Shown piece by piece: positions 10,997 to 19,591 of a stretch of 30,071 nucleotides of DNA; within the stretch, counting starts at the first letter, position 1, and each line of letters opens with the position of its first letter. Origin of the DNA: Gryganskiella cystojenkinii (taxonomy: Eukaryota; Mortierellomycota; Mortierellomycetes; Mortierellales; Mortierellaceae); the NCBI GenBank assembly GCA_015852425.1, contig JAAAIG010000383.1:1-30071 (forward strand), in the 5' to 3' direction. The notes under the pieces are model-generated. The model searched no databases. It was not told the origin of the DNA and saw only the letters and a program-made list of their open reading frames with translations. The position numbers and the translations under genes are program-made.

Positions 10997-11018
10997 GGTG
11001 TCATAACCTTATGACGCC
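10997..11018. repeat. Palindromic site, GTCATAA-CC-TTATGAC core
   Basis: GGTGTCATAA, spacer CC, then TTATGACGCC: 10 bp arms with one mismatch. It shares its core with the site at 12033-12054. The half-site TTATGACG is similar to bZIP (CRE/ATF-type) half-sites, but a binding role is only a guess. Confidence 0.6.
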
Positions 11019-11540
11019 GAGCACCATACTCTTCTATAATGACGGCAGAACCGTGTGCGAGAAGTGATCCTTTGCGAAAATACCCTTGACAAACCCTTCT
11101 CTTATTCCCCAGACCAGTTTATAAACAATAGAATGAAATCGCTGGTGCGTAAAACGGCTCTCAGGAGCGGCGTTATTACGCAGCGTAATAGCAGTTTTTT
11201 TCATGCCCAACCCGGCTATCGTCCGGAGAGTACTCGACTGGGGACTTTTTTTGACAAGAAAGAAAAAAAAAAAATGTCTATAGTATTATAACACACGAAG
11301 CGATTTGTCTTTATTCCTTTGTCAAACCCGAATTGATTCACACTCGGATTCCCAGGGGTGGCACCAAAGGGTGTTTTGATTTGGTGGCGGTTGATGCGGT
11401 GTGTAGCATTGGCGATGAAAGTAAGATAAAAGTAAGATTTTGAATGGCAATGCTACTGTACGCGCCACTAACAAATCGAGTAAATAAAAAAAAAAGTGTG
11501 TTGTTTAGTTCGCAACAGTGCAGCAGCTTGACTGTCGACT

Positions 11541-11570
11541 CTCGGCATTGCTCGGCATTACTCGGCGTTG
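11541..11570. repeat. Three tandem 10 bp units
   Basis: CTCGGCATTG, CTCGGCATTA and CTCGGCGTTG follow one another directly. This is a short tandem repeat with two substitutions, and no function is evident. Confidence 0.75.
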
Positions 11571-12032
11571 TGGTGTAGTAAATACACATCATGGTTCTAG
11601 CTTGAGAACGGACAGTCGGTCGTTTTTGAAAGCATCATGGCGATATGTCATCGCACTTGATTGCGCAAGGCATATTCGCCCGCAATCACAGGAATTACAC
11701 CGCACCTTTCTTTCTCCTTGTTTCCTCTTCCAGAACATTACAACACCGTCCTCATGCCATCATTTTGTCCTTTTCCTCGTCGATAACAATACGGCCGCAG
11801 TCGCAGCAGACTGTTGGTTCTATCCAAGATAGCCAACTTTCGCATTCTCCCTATACCAATCCCTCCCCGGGCACTGAAGATGTGAATGCGAAGGTGTGAA
11901 TAAGAGAGGTTAACAATTTGATTTCAGATACGACACACTCAGTTTTATTTAAGAATACGCGAGAGGTTTTTTTCGCGGGGGATCACTCCCTCCCACACGA
12001 TCGTACTGTCATTCGAGAAGAGTCTGGTGTTT

Positions 12033-12054
12033 TGCGTCATAAGATTATGACGCA
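12033..12054. repeat. Perfect palindromic site, related to the one at 10997
   Basis: TGCGTCATAA, spacer GA, then TTATGACGCA: perfect 10 bp arms. The core GCGTCATAA-NN-TTATGACGC is shared with the site about 1 kb to the left. Both lie in DNA without genes. Confidence 0.65.
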
Positions 12055-12126
12055 GGAGAGAAAGGAATATGGAGAAAAGTAGCCGAGTGTTTTATTGCTT
12101 GTCGTTGGGCGGTTAAGGGGAAGAAG

Positions 12127-12164
12127 GCCCTCCCACCTCCCTTTCCCCCCACCTTTTCCCCCCC
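12127..12164 (-). other. G-quadruplex-type motif on the minus strand
   Basis: The plus strand carries C-runs of 3, 3, 3, 6 and 7 separated by 1-7 bases. The minus strand therefore has at least four G-runs of three or more with short loops, which fits the usual G4 pattern. Whether it folds, and whether it matters, cannot be told from sequence. Confidence 0.55.
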
Positions 12165-12803
12165 GAAGGGAAGCCTCTAAAAAGGTGTTCCGACAACCTC
12201 GTGGGTTCCCCATGAACAAATCGTCGCTTTCGAGCCACTTGGTCGAACCTTTACAAGTTTGCGATCGATAGTCCACGAAGCCCCCACATCATTAAGGAGC
12301 GGAACGAAGAAACCGACTCTAACCCTCGTCTGAGCCAAAAATCACAATCCTTCCCGCGGGGCGATGGAAAGAGGGCCCTTATTGTTGAAGGTCTTGTTGT
12401 ACAACAGAGCTCCATGGTAGAGATGTCGCTTGCGGAGAAAAAAAATCAAAGCTGGTCAGCTCCCCCTTTTATACCTCCCTCTGGGGATCGCAGTCCAGTT
12501 GAACAATGCGTCTCAGCGCAGTCCAAAGGAGAGATGCGGTCCAGAGTTTTGATGGTTCAACATGAACGATCAATTTCAGTCGAGAAGAGTCTAAACCATC
12601 AGTCATGTGCCCTCGACTTGACTGCCCTCCGTGTCATAGGGAAAATGTTCTCGTCGATGGAAATGAGTTTTGTCCGCTGCCGTCATCACCGAAATGATCC
12701 CATGATGTAATCGGACTGCTCTTGCTCGAGGAATACAAAAGGGATGGGCACCTCCGCATGTTTTTTTTTCCTTCACGGTTCTCTCAAAGATCTAGGATAG
12801 AAT

Positions 12804-12880
12804 CCAGCCCTTCCAGAAGCGACAGCCTTGCCCACACTTTTTTATTGGAAGGTTGGGGCTTTTACTTCTGGAAGGGCTGG
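12804..12880. repeat. Hairpin with perfect 16 bp arms
   Basis: CCAGCCCTTCCAGAAG at 12804-12819 is the exact reverse complement of 12865-12880, with a 45-base loop. The right arm overlaps the left end of the first large palindrome (12876), so the two structures share sequence. Confidence 0.85.
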
Positions 12881-13162
12881 GAAGTAGTTTCTACCAGCCA
12901 GACATCGACTCAACCTCTCTTGCCTTTTTGGGCGAATCCTCTCAGTCAGGTTGCCTTTCGCAGTGGGCCGAGCGGATTTCGTGCTGCATGCATGCAAAAT
13001 CATTTTCTTCCATGCAAACAGCACGAAATCCGCTCGGCCCACCGCGAAAGGGAGATTTGATCCTAGACTGACTGAGAGGGAAACCAACACATCGCCCACT
13101 TGGGCGATATAAATAGTGGAGGTCGACTTGATGTCTGGCTGGTTACGAGACTACTTCCCAGC
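12876..13162. repeat. Large nested palindrome, copy 1 (~287 bp)
   Basis: A series of nested inverted arms converge on one centre. The outer arms are GCTGGGAAGTAGT (12876-12888) with 13150-13162. Next come ACCAGCCAGACATCG... (12893-12918) with 13118-13143 (imperfect), then CCTCTCAGTCAG (12938-12949) with 13068-13079. The innermost arms are a perfect 24 bp pair, 12963-12986 with 13019-13042, extended by about 9 bp with one mismatch. The 32-base loop contains CATGCATGCAAAAT. The arms contain no transposase or open frame. The layout resembles a foldback/MITE element or a hairpin RNA gene; sequence alone does not decide. Confidence 0.85.
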
Positions 13163-13396
13163 TAGTCTGGTAACCAGCTAGACATCGAGCACAACCTCCA
13201 CAAAATATATCACCTAACAGGGCGATGTGTTTGTTTTTCTGTGGAACTAAATCTCCTCGTCCTCCGGATGTCTGTGCTACATGCATGCAAATATTTTTCT
13301 CTTCAATACGTTTAGCACGGACATCCGGAGAACACACTGCTAAGAGGAGATCTGGTCCCAGCCTGACTGGAAGAAAAACAAACACATCGCCCAGTT
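13163..13396. repeat. Large nested palindrome, copy 2, direct repeat of copy 1
   Basis: It follows copy 1 immediately and in the same orientation: ACCAGCTAGACATCGA at 13173 matches ACCAGCCAGACATCGA at 12893, an offset of 280. It has its own nested arms: a perfect 21 bp pair at 13220-13240 and 13372-13392 (GGGCGATGTGTTTG... with its complement), and 13262-13278 with 13314-13330 (17 bp, one mismatch). The loop again contains CATGCATGCAAAT. The arm sequences differ from copy 1, yet each copy keeps internal pairing. An inverted pairing also spans the junction, since the end of copy 1 and the start of copy 2 are complementary around 13155. Confidence 0.82.
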
Positions 13397-14805
13397 AGCC
13401 CCTCTCCTCAACAAAAACGAGAAAAAAAACTTCTGTTGGACCGAATAGAACATTAAACATCTCTATTCTCCTTTTTGCCCACACAATTACGGCTCTACCA
13501 CTTAAAGGTTTTGGGTGGTGCAGACAAGGCCAAAAAAAGGGTGGATGACTACGAACGACGCCCCCCCTTTTTTTTTTTTTGTTCTCATGTACTCAAGCCC
13601 AAGCTTCGCATCATAGATCGATGTAGTGGGAGTAATCGGTTCGCAATCAAGCGTTCCCAGTAGTTGAGGGCTCATCGTCCCTGAGCGGCTATCCTGTTGT
13701 GATTCTTCAGAGGGGCGGAATCATGATATCTCTCGCCATCAGACAGGAAGAAGGCGAGCTTTCCAGTTATATGTTCCTGACTTTGACCTTGGGGAGCTTG
13801 TTACTTTTCTTGCCAACTGCCATCAACAGAAGAGGTTCTGTTCGTCGCTGGTAGTATAAATGATGTGGATTGTGAACGTGGAAACATTCTGTCAATGGAG
13901 TGATTGTTTTGTGCATTGCTCGCTGACCCGAAAATCTACCTGGCTCGCGTGCGCAAAAAGTGTTTTCGCACGCGAGCACGTTAAATTTGTTTAACACCCT
14001 CCTCCCTTCTGGCACACATCACGCGCATCCTTGTTGATCAGGCATGCTCTTTTCCACCTCTCCCATCTCACTCTCTGCATCAATCTGCCACGCTTGCCTT
14101 CTTCCTTCTCATTTGCCGACTTTGACTGCGTCTTCGTCCTCATTGCCCGTATTCTTTTTGACAACACTTCTCTGAAACCAATGTCAAAACGCTTTTCCTT
14201 CATCAGTCACTCTCACCAATCCCACGCTCTCTGCCTTTGCTCTCTCGCCCGCTCTGTTTCAATTCTCTCTTACTCGTCATCTTGACGCTTTATTTCATCA
14301 TGATGTCTATCTCTAATCTCATTGTGCTGGGCCTTGAGTGAATTACAATTCTTTTTTTTCTGTAAACCCCATGCTGAGCAAATGCAAAGGGGAAGGTCAT
14401 CTATGGAAAGGACCATGAATGAGTTTCTCTACTTTATGGGCAAAGGGAGAGAGTAGAGAATACAAAGACCCAGAGTTCATATGGTTGGCATCGTCTTGTT
14501 TTATTGTCAAGAAGGATACGGATCTTTTCATTCATCGCGACCCTCCTACGTAGGCAAGCAACAGTTGCGATGAAAGGCAACTGTAAATCCTGCCAATATA
14601 CGCTGATTCTTTTTTAGCAGCCACAGTATAGCGGGAGCGGCAGAGGTGGCGGAGAGTCGGGCGAGGACAAGATAGGGATCAGAGAACAAGTTTAAAATAT
14701 TAAACCTTTTGCACTTTTTGTACTGGGCTGTTACCTGTGAAGCTGTCGTTGTCACTTTTACCTGATTTGCGCTTTTTATTGTCATTGGATAGTTCAATCA
14801 AGAAA
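13397..14805. other. Gene-poor stretch with a CT-rich promoter-like segment
   Basis: No supported gene. From 14031 to 14285 the plus strand is strongly pyrimidine-rich, like the 5' regions of genes in this window. An ATG near 14300 starts a frame that stops after 13 codons (MMSISNLIVLGLE), so it may be the 5' end of a dead gene. A C7-T12 homopolymer run lies at about 13561-13580. Frames on the minus strand at 14546-14797 are unrecognised. Confidence 0.4.
13943..13977. repeat. Short GC-rich hairpin
   Basis: GCTCGCGTGCG at 13943-13953 is followed by CAAAA, then TTTT and CGCACGCGAGC (13967-13977). It forms an 11 bp perfect stem topped by A/T pairing with one bulged base. No function is evident. 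Confidence 0.7.
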
Positions 14806-15993
14806 ATGTCGTCAAACAAGGAGCGTATATTGAGAAACGACCAGGATTCCACCCAGAATATCAGCAACAACAGCAACAACAACAACAACAACCGCGCCAG
14901 TACCTAAATCAAAAGCACTTGGTCCGCGTTGCAGAAGCATGTCTATTGCGTTTTGGGTGTCATCGATCAGGAGGGAGCGGAGAACAGCCAATTTTGCAAC
15001 CAAATTTGAGTCCTACTCGAAAGAGGTGAACGTCAGCCTGTTAAGATCTTATCACATTCACCGACGCCCTGTAGACTGATTACAACACCTGGGATAAGAA
15101 TCTGCCTGAAGGATACCGGGCAGATCGAGCAGACCCCCGTCAAGTCGCATTGACGCTGAAGAGGACCGCCGAAGAGATTTTGTGAGTGAGTAAGTGGGCT
15201 GTGGCTGATGACCTTACGAGATCACCTACAGTTTTAGCCGCGATTGTCGCTCTAATTCGCCTGGTACTCATGGAGTACTATTATCAAATGTGACCAAAAG
15301 TCTTCGGTTAGACCGTTAGAGCCTGGCAACCACCCCTTTCAGTCTGCTGCCCGTCCGTCTAGCAGTTACGATATTTTCCACCGACACTAATTGTCTGCGC
15401 CGGGGACACATTATCATCCGGAGAACAATGGGCTTGGAGAGCATAAGCATATCTCACCGCCTGGACCCTCTTTTTTCTATTACTAGGACAAGTGGATTGA
15501 CCACTCGTTTTTGTTTTATCATCTCAACATCACCTCCTCAGAACTGAGGATACTTCCTGGGCGGACAGTGCCATCAAGGAGTTCAAACAAGGATATACGT
15601 TCGAGGTCGAAAAGAAAATGCCATGGACGACCGAATTGGATACGAAATGGAAGACCCTCGTGAGCCATAAGAGAAGTAGAGGCGACAGGATCACATACAG
15701 TGGACAAAATGGGAGTGGAGATACTTCTATGTGACCTGACAAGATTGCTTACTCATGACAGGACAACCCCTCGGAGGTTCACATGCACTCATTTTCGACA
15801 GGATTTTCAACCGCGACGGGCATTCTCGAAAATTGTATCTTGATCGAAGATGGGCTAAACTTCACCAAACGCACAATGCCAGAGTTTCTCTAATTCGGCG
15901 CATTCGACGGGCCATGCAAAATTATGTATGCGGTGAGCAAAATACGAAGCGCACTCCAGGAGTTACTCGATCAAACTCGACTCCATCGCGCGC
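14806..15993 (+). pseudogene. Broken multi-exon gene of unknown family
   Basis: Several plus-strand segments read as real protein and splice in phase. The segment ending at 15025 reads SMSIAFWVSSIRRERRTAN then FATKFESYSKE. A 49 nt intron (15026-15074, GTGAAC...TAG, phase 0) leads to TDYNTWDKNLPEGYRADRAD, QVALTLKRTAEEI (15075-15181). A 50 nt intron (GTGAGT...CAG) leads to SRDCRSNSPGTHGVLLSN, which stops at 15317. Later come DKWIDHSFLFYHLNITSSE (from 15487), a frameshift, then WADSAIKEFKQGYTFEVEKK, stops near 15733 and 15758, SEVHMHSFSTGFSTATGILE and a stop at about 15891, ending near 15993. The putative first exon at 14806 (MSSNKERILRNDQDST plus an Asn run) does not join in phase to the next. 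I do not recognise the family. The repeated stops and frameshift argue for a dead gene; some may hide in missed introns. Confidence 0.5.
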
Positions 15994-16131
15994 AAAGTAA
16001 GTTACTATGCACTGGCCGCTTATTTATCTAATTAAAATATATTCCGTCCATCCACATAACATTGCTCTGATATAAAATATTGCGATATCGGAGAAGTCGT
16101 TGCAAAGATCAAGAACTGCTTTATAGCCCAC

Positions 16132-16479
16132 GTGTTGCACAGGATGTATCTGGGAAGCTGGCACTGCTTTATGGCTTCTGCTCTTTTCACGTGCAAGACG
16201 TTGTCAGTGGAAGAGTTGCACTTCAAGATGAGAATGGTCCATCGTGGCGGTGTCGAAACCTCCCGAATGTCGAATGAAGTGCTAGTGAACCTGACCAAAG
16301 GCAAGTCCCTGCGTTTGGCACGCCAACAGCAAGACCTCGATGACATGCATGAAAGTCATGTGCCAAACAATGTTCAAACAGCGTCTCCTTACTACCCAAC
16401 TCAACATCTATCTTCCTTTCAGGAGAAGAAAAGACCCAAAGACCTATCCGGAACTGCAGATCAACAATCAATTCTGTGA
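16132..16479 (+). CDS. Possible hypothetical protein, 115 residues
   Basis: A plus-strand open frame reads MLHRMYLGSWHCFMASALFT, VEELHFKMRMVHRGGVETS, LARQQQDLDDMHESHVPNN. Coding-like sequence continues upstream in the same frame to about 16087 (CDIGEVVAKIKNCFIAHV), so the ATG may not be the true start. It may be a further exon or remnant of the broken gene to its left. Its last 12 bases overlap the end of the convergent F-box gene. The minus strand is also open here, so strand and reality are both uncertain. No domain is recognised. Confidence 0.25.
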   Translation: MLHRMYLGSWHCFMASALFTCKTLSVEELHFKMRMVHRGGVETSRMSNEVLVNLTKGKSLRLARQQQDLDDMHESHVPNNVQTASPYYPTQHLSSFQEKKRPKDLSGTADQQSIL

Positions 16480-17421
16480 CATTGTTTTTTCGGTGCTAAC
16501 ATCAATTTCAAACCGATCATAAGCTGGCAAAAGAGTGACGTATTCGGTACAAAGGGTGGAGGTAATGCTACATTCAATAACAAGGAACGCCAGAACATGA
16601 ATAGACCCGAATCCATTTTTCTTCGTCTTCTTCTCTCTAATCCTGCAGGCGGTACCAGCGGATCCTTCTCCGTGGTTATCATCGTACTCTTCGGAGGATT
16701 TCCAGGAAGCGGCCACCCCGACAGCCCCTCCATGAGCAAGTCTCAACTGTGTCAGTACTGTGAGCTCGGAGTAAGTCGTTGGCACATAGTCGAAATCGAA
16801 ACTGTTGCGGTTTCTAGTAGGTTCGGGACCAAGGTCGTACGCAGGGTATTTTTGGGCGACTTCACTCCAACTCAATTGTTGCATTGTGATTGACTTTGGG
16901 ATCGGTTCTACCCCTCGGGTCAAGTAATAGCTCTTGCGACAGGCGAGACAGATCCGATAGTACCAATCCTCGTTCAATCGCTCGCCAAGGTACTCGACTT
17001 CTGCTGTGGAAAGAGACGGCAACGGTGTTAGGACCGGCAACGGCAAGTTGGAGAGCTTCCCACTATCGAACGCAGTGTTTCCAAAACACTTTTCACAAAT
17101 ATGTAGACTGGACGCGCACATGAAGAGCATAAAACTCTTGTTCTCAGGTATCCCTCGTAGATGACGAAGTCGTTTCTTGGTTCCATGCGTAGCTGTAAAG
17201 AACTGAGACCAAACGATTAGGGACCCAACAATGGTATTGAATCGTTTGTTGACCATTGAGAGTCGTGACAGTTGAGAAGGTAGAAGGCGATTGAAGATGT
17301 TCTCCCAGATCTCTGGTGGGACCCGTTTGTCAAGCATGTGCGATGATTCAATCGGACTCTGGTGCGAATCGGGCAACACGTTGTTGGGCAGTTGCTCTGA
17401 GGGTGGATTTTCCGAGAGCAT
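16468..17421 (-). CDS. F-box protein with two CxxC pairs
   Basis: From the ATG at 17421 the frame gives 317 residues. The F-box is at about residues 33-75: RVPPEIWENIFNRLLPSQLS, then RLSMVNKRFNTIVGSLIVW. Downstream, ICEKC (C109, C112) and ICLAC (C158, C161) form two CxxC pairs about 45 residues apart, a layout that suggests one zinc site. Such proteins are expected to be SCF ubiquitin-ligase adaptors; the target is unknown. The frame is open upstream to 17601, but those 60 residues look like translated 5' sequence, and MLSENPPSEQ places the F-box at the usual distance from the start. After about residue 265 (KKTKKNGFGS onward) the sequence loses character, so a missed intron near the 3' end is possible. 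A decayed relative of residues 80-170 lies just upstream on the same strand. Confidence 0.7.
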   Translation of the reverse strand: MLSENPPSEQLPNNVLPDSHQSPIESSHMLDKRVPPEIWENIFNRLLPSQLSRLSMVNKRFNTIVGSLIVWSQFFTATHGTKKRLRHLRGIPENKSFMLFMCASSLHICEKCFGNTAFDSGKLSNLPLPVLTPLPSLSTAEVEYLGERLNEDWYYRICLACRKSYYLTRGVEPIPKSITMQQLSWSEVAQKYPAYDLGPEPTRNRNSFDFDYVPTTYSELTVLTQLRLAHGGAVGVAASWKSSEEYDDNHGEGSAGTACRIREKKTKKNGFGSIHVLAFLVIECSITSTLCTEYVTLLPAYDRFEIDVSTEKTMSQN

Positions 17422-17803
17422 CGCGGTATCGGATGGGAATGGATGAGTCGTCCCAGGAACCAAGAAAAAAATAGAGAAGACGTTGGGTGTGGGAAAAAGT
17501 AGAGAGACATCATGTCGGCGTGGAAAAACGAGAAGAATAAAAGGTTTAGGGGCAACTGCGCTCAACCCCACATCCCAACTATTTATTTCTAGTTCGAGCA
17601 CTACTCCCGCTGCTCATTCCACATGATTCTTGACCCAGTTTTCAGACTTCGACGAAAGACACTTGTTCTCGCCGCCTCAACGCCAATCTGACCTCCATGA
17701 TGGCGTCTCGTATGTTCCAAGATAATCGATGCCGGTATGGACGCACCAGGTTGATTCACGACTGCAGTCAACAATTTTACTCGGAGAGCATAGGGCTTTT
17801 TTT

Positions 17804-18175
17804 TTAATCCCCGGTTGCGAAAAAGACGTGAAAGCGATGCTGAGGCAGGGTTCTCGTACCTTGCTTGGCCTTTAAAAAGTGTGTTTGGCAGCAGGGGAGA
17901 CAAAGTTGAACTTTCCAGATCAAGTTGACGTATTCTCCTAGGTATTCAACTTCCTCAGTGAACAGGGTCGGTAACGGAGCGAGAACAGGCCATGGCAGCA
18001 TGGCCTTATGAGTGAGCCTCATGTCCTTGTGACTGAGCCACTGTTCATGGATTAGCTCGCTGCTGGCGAACACGTTGTGCATATAACTCGTGGCTTCCGG
18101 GATGCCTCTCAGGGTCCGAAGTCGCTTCTAGTTTCCAAATGCGACACGTTCGAGAAGAGGACATACTCCTGGTTC
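17804..18175 (-). pseudogene. Decayed tandem paralogue of the adjacent F-box gene
   Basis: The minus strand reads RLRTLRGIPEATSYM where the intact neighbour has RLRHLRGIPENKSFM, and WPVLAPLPTLFTEEVEYLGE where the neighbour has LPVLTPLPSLSTAEVEYLGE. LCLPCCQTHFLKAKQGT then matches ICLACRKSYYLTRGV. The first CxxC pair is lost (SSELIHEQW in place of SLHICEKCF). Just upstream, YVLFSNVSHLET corresponds to VWSQFFTATHGT but lies in another frame, and a TAG interrupts the join. No F-box motif is found further upstream. This is a frameshifted, 5'-truncated duplicate. Confidence 0.75.
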
Positions 18176-18456
18176 GCATTTCTTGGAAGACACACACGCT
18201 CTCGCGAAAAGCTGTCATTTGGTTTCAGCACCAGACGTTTAAAAAAAAAGTTCAAGAAGACCGAAAAAGCAAAAATGTGTCCGGGATAGGATTGCTGTCG
18301 TGCGGGCTGGATGAGATCTTCGCCAAGAAGTCGTCCTGTCATCTGATCCCTCGTCTTGTTCCTCGTATTCTCCCAAACAAAGATTCAGGCATTGTGAGCA
18401 CAGACAAAACATAACATTGAAATGTGCAAGGAAAGATGCAAACATGGTTGGAGTAA
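18176..18456. other. Short stretch without a gene
   Basis: Nothing recognisable. It probably contains the eroded 5' part of the F-box duplicate. An A-run (about 18240-18249) breaks every frame. Confidence 0.35.
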
Positions 18457-18925
18457 GAGGATCACGTCCACATTCACGGCATCAACGTCACATGGCCGAC
18501 TACTCGCACATTCAAGAAAGAGTGAAAGAGTAGCAACCAAACAACTGGACACACAGAGCATGTAGATTTCAGCAGGAACCCATGAGTTTTGCTGTGATTT
18601 CTTACAGTACCTAACCACAGAAGATCACGTCCACACATTCACATTGTCCATGTCAAATGGCCGACCACTCAAACATTCAAGAAAGAGTAGCAAATCAAAC
18701 GACTGGACACAGAACATGTAGACTTCAGCGCGAACCCATGAGTTTTCGCCATGATTTCCTATGGTGCCTAACCACAGAAGATCATGTCTACGTGTCTACG
18801 GCATATGGCTGACCACTCAAACATTCAAGAAAGAATAGCAACCATACGACTTAACATAGAGAACGTAGACTTCTAGCGCGAACCCATGAGTTTTCGCTGT
18901 GAGTTCGTATGGCACATAACCACCG
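18457..18925. repeat. Three tandem copies of a ~155 bp unit
   Basis: The copies start at about 18457, 18619 and 18776, giving periods of about 162 and 157; the last is about 148 bp. Each carries the same ordered blocks: AGATCAYGTC, ATGGCyGACyACTC, ACATTCAAGAAAGA, AGCAACC/AGCAAAT, CATGTAGA or CGTAGA, AACCCATGAGTTTT and CTAACCAC. Copies 2 and 3 are closer to each other than to copy 1. The reading frame is not kept between copies, so it is noncoding repeat DNA. The third copy abuts the F-box-like relic at 18926. Confidence 0.85.
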
Positions 18926-19195
18926 TCAACCATGTTGCAAAAAAGAACTGTCATAGTACATACTACACCTAAGGAAATAATTCTGTCCAACTGTGAGGTC
19001 AATAAATTGGAGATGTGGAAGGACCAGGGTTGGACAGCCCGAATCATCTTTGCCAAGACTACAATTTCGCCAGATGAGTAGATGCATCGTTTCGTTGGTT
19101 CCTGACAATCGAGCAAGGTCATCCAAATCGAGCTACTGTGCGATAAAGAGGACCAGCTTAGGAGCGGTGAGGAGGGAAGGAGGAGGGGTGTCCAT
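18926..19195 (-). pseudogene. F-box-like relic with a premature stop
   Basis: From the ATG at 19195 the minus strand reads MDTPPPSLLTAPKLVLFIAQ, a TAG stop, then LDLDDLARLSGTNETMHLLI and WRNCSLGKDDSGCPTLVLP. The pattern (PkLvl.Ia..LdLdDLarLs.t...) fits the N-terminal half of an F-box. If the stop is ignored the frame remains open to a TGA at 18926. The protein would be only 89 residues, with no substrate-binding region. The TAG follows CACAG, so a missed acceptor is possible but no donor was found. It is most likely a truncated duplicate. Confidence 0.5.
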
Positions 19196-19591
19196 GGGTA
19201 AGGTGCTTTGGATGTTTCCTTGAGATTGAATGGATTGAGGGGAAAGAGGAAAACACATCAGCAGACACCCATAAAAAAAAAGAGCAAGCAAGGGGCGCGA
19301 TTTATTTTTTGAAGCTGTCTTTGATTGGTAGAATCGTCTGGACGCCTGGGGAACGGTGCAGATTTAGCACGCTTTCTCAGCTGGCTCGCATATCTCATCC
19401 TGCTAGAATGAGAGCCATTCATGTCGTTCTTGGGTTTCAGAGGTGTCCACCTGTCAGGCAACCATAGCAGAGTTTCCCTGTCAGAATGAGCATGCCCAGC
19501 CAGGGAATGGTTATTTTACGATGGAATACAATTATGGACATGGGAAATGAGCGCTCAGCTTTTTTGTTAACTCAAGTTTACTCTATACTAG

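Larger units (their letters stand above)
10806..12803. other. Gene-poor stretch with short palindromes
   Basis: About 2 kb with no gene that I can support. It contains two related palindromic sites (10997-11018 and 12033-12054), a TATTACGC-A-GCGTAATA inverted repeat at 11174-11190, three tandem 10-mers (11541-11570) and a C-rich run (12127-12164). Open frames such as 11645-11899 (+) and 11055-11291 (+) are short and unrecognised. The first ends in SQLSHSPYTNPSPGTEDVNA and could be a remnant exon, but nothing confirms it. Confidence 0.45.

Noticed and set aside
14812..15003. Minus-strand frame with KLAVLRSLLIDDTQNAIDMLL
   Set aside because: It looks protein-like, but the plus strand of the same DNA gives in-phase spliced segments, and the valine run comes from the CAA repeat. 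It is probably a shadow.
18457..18925. Tandem repeats as a repeat-containing protein
   Set aside because: Unit lengths (about 162, 157 and 148) shift the frame, and stops differ between copies on both strands.
19258..19461. Minus-strand frame with a basic stretch (SQLRKRAKSAPFPRRP)
   Set aside because: No domain, no clear start or splice signals, and a low-complexity end; not distinguishable from chance.
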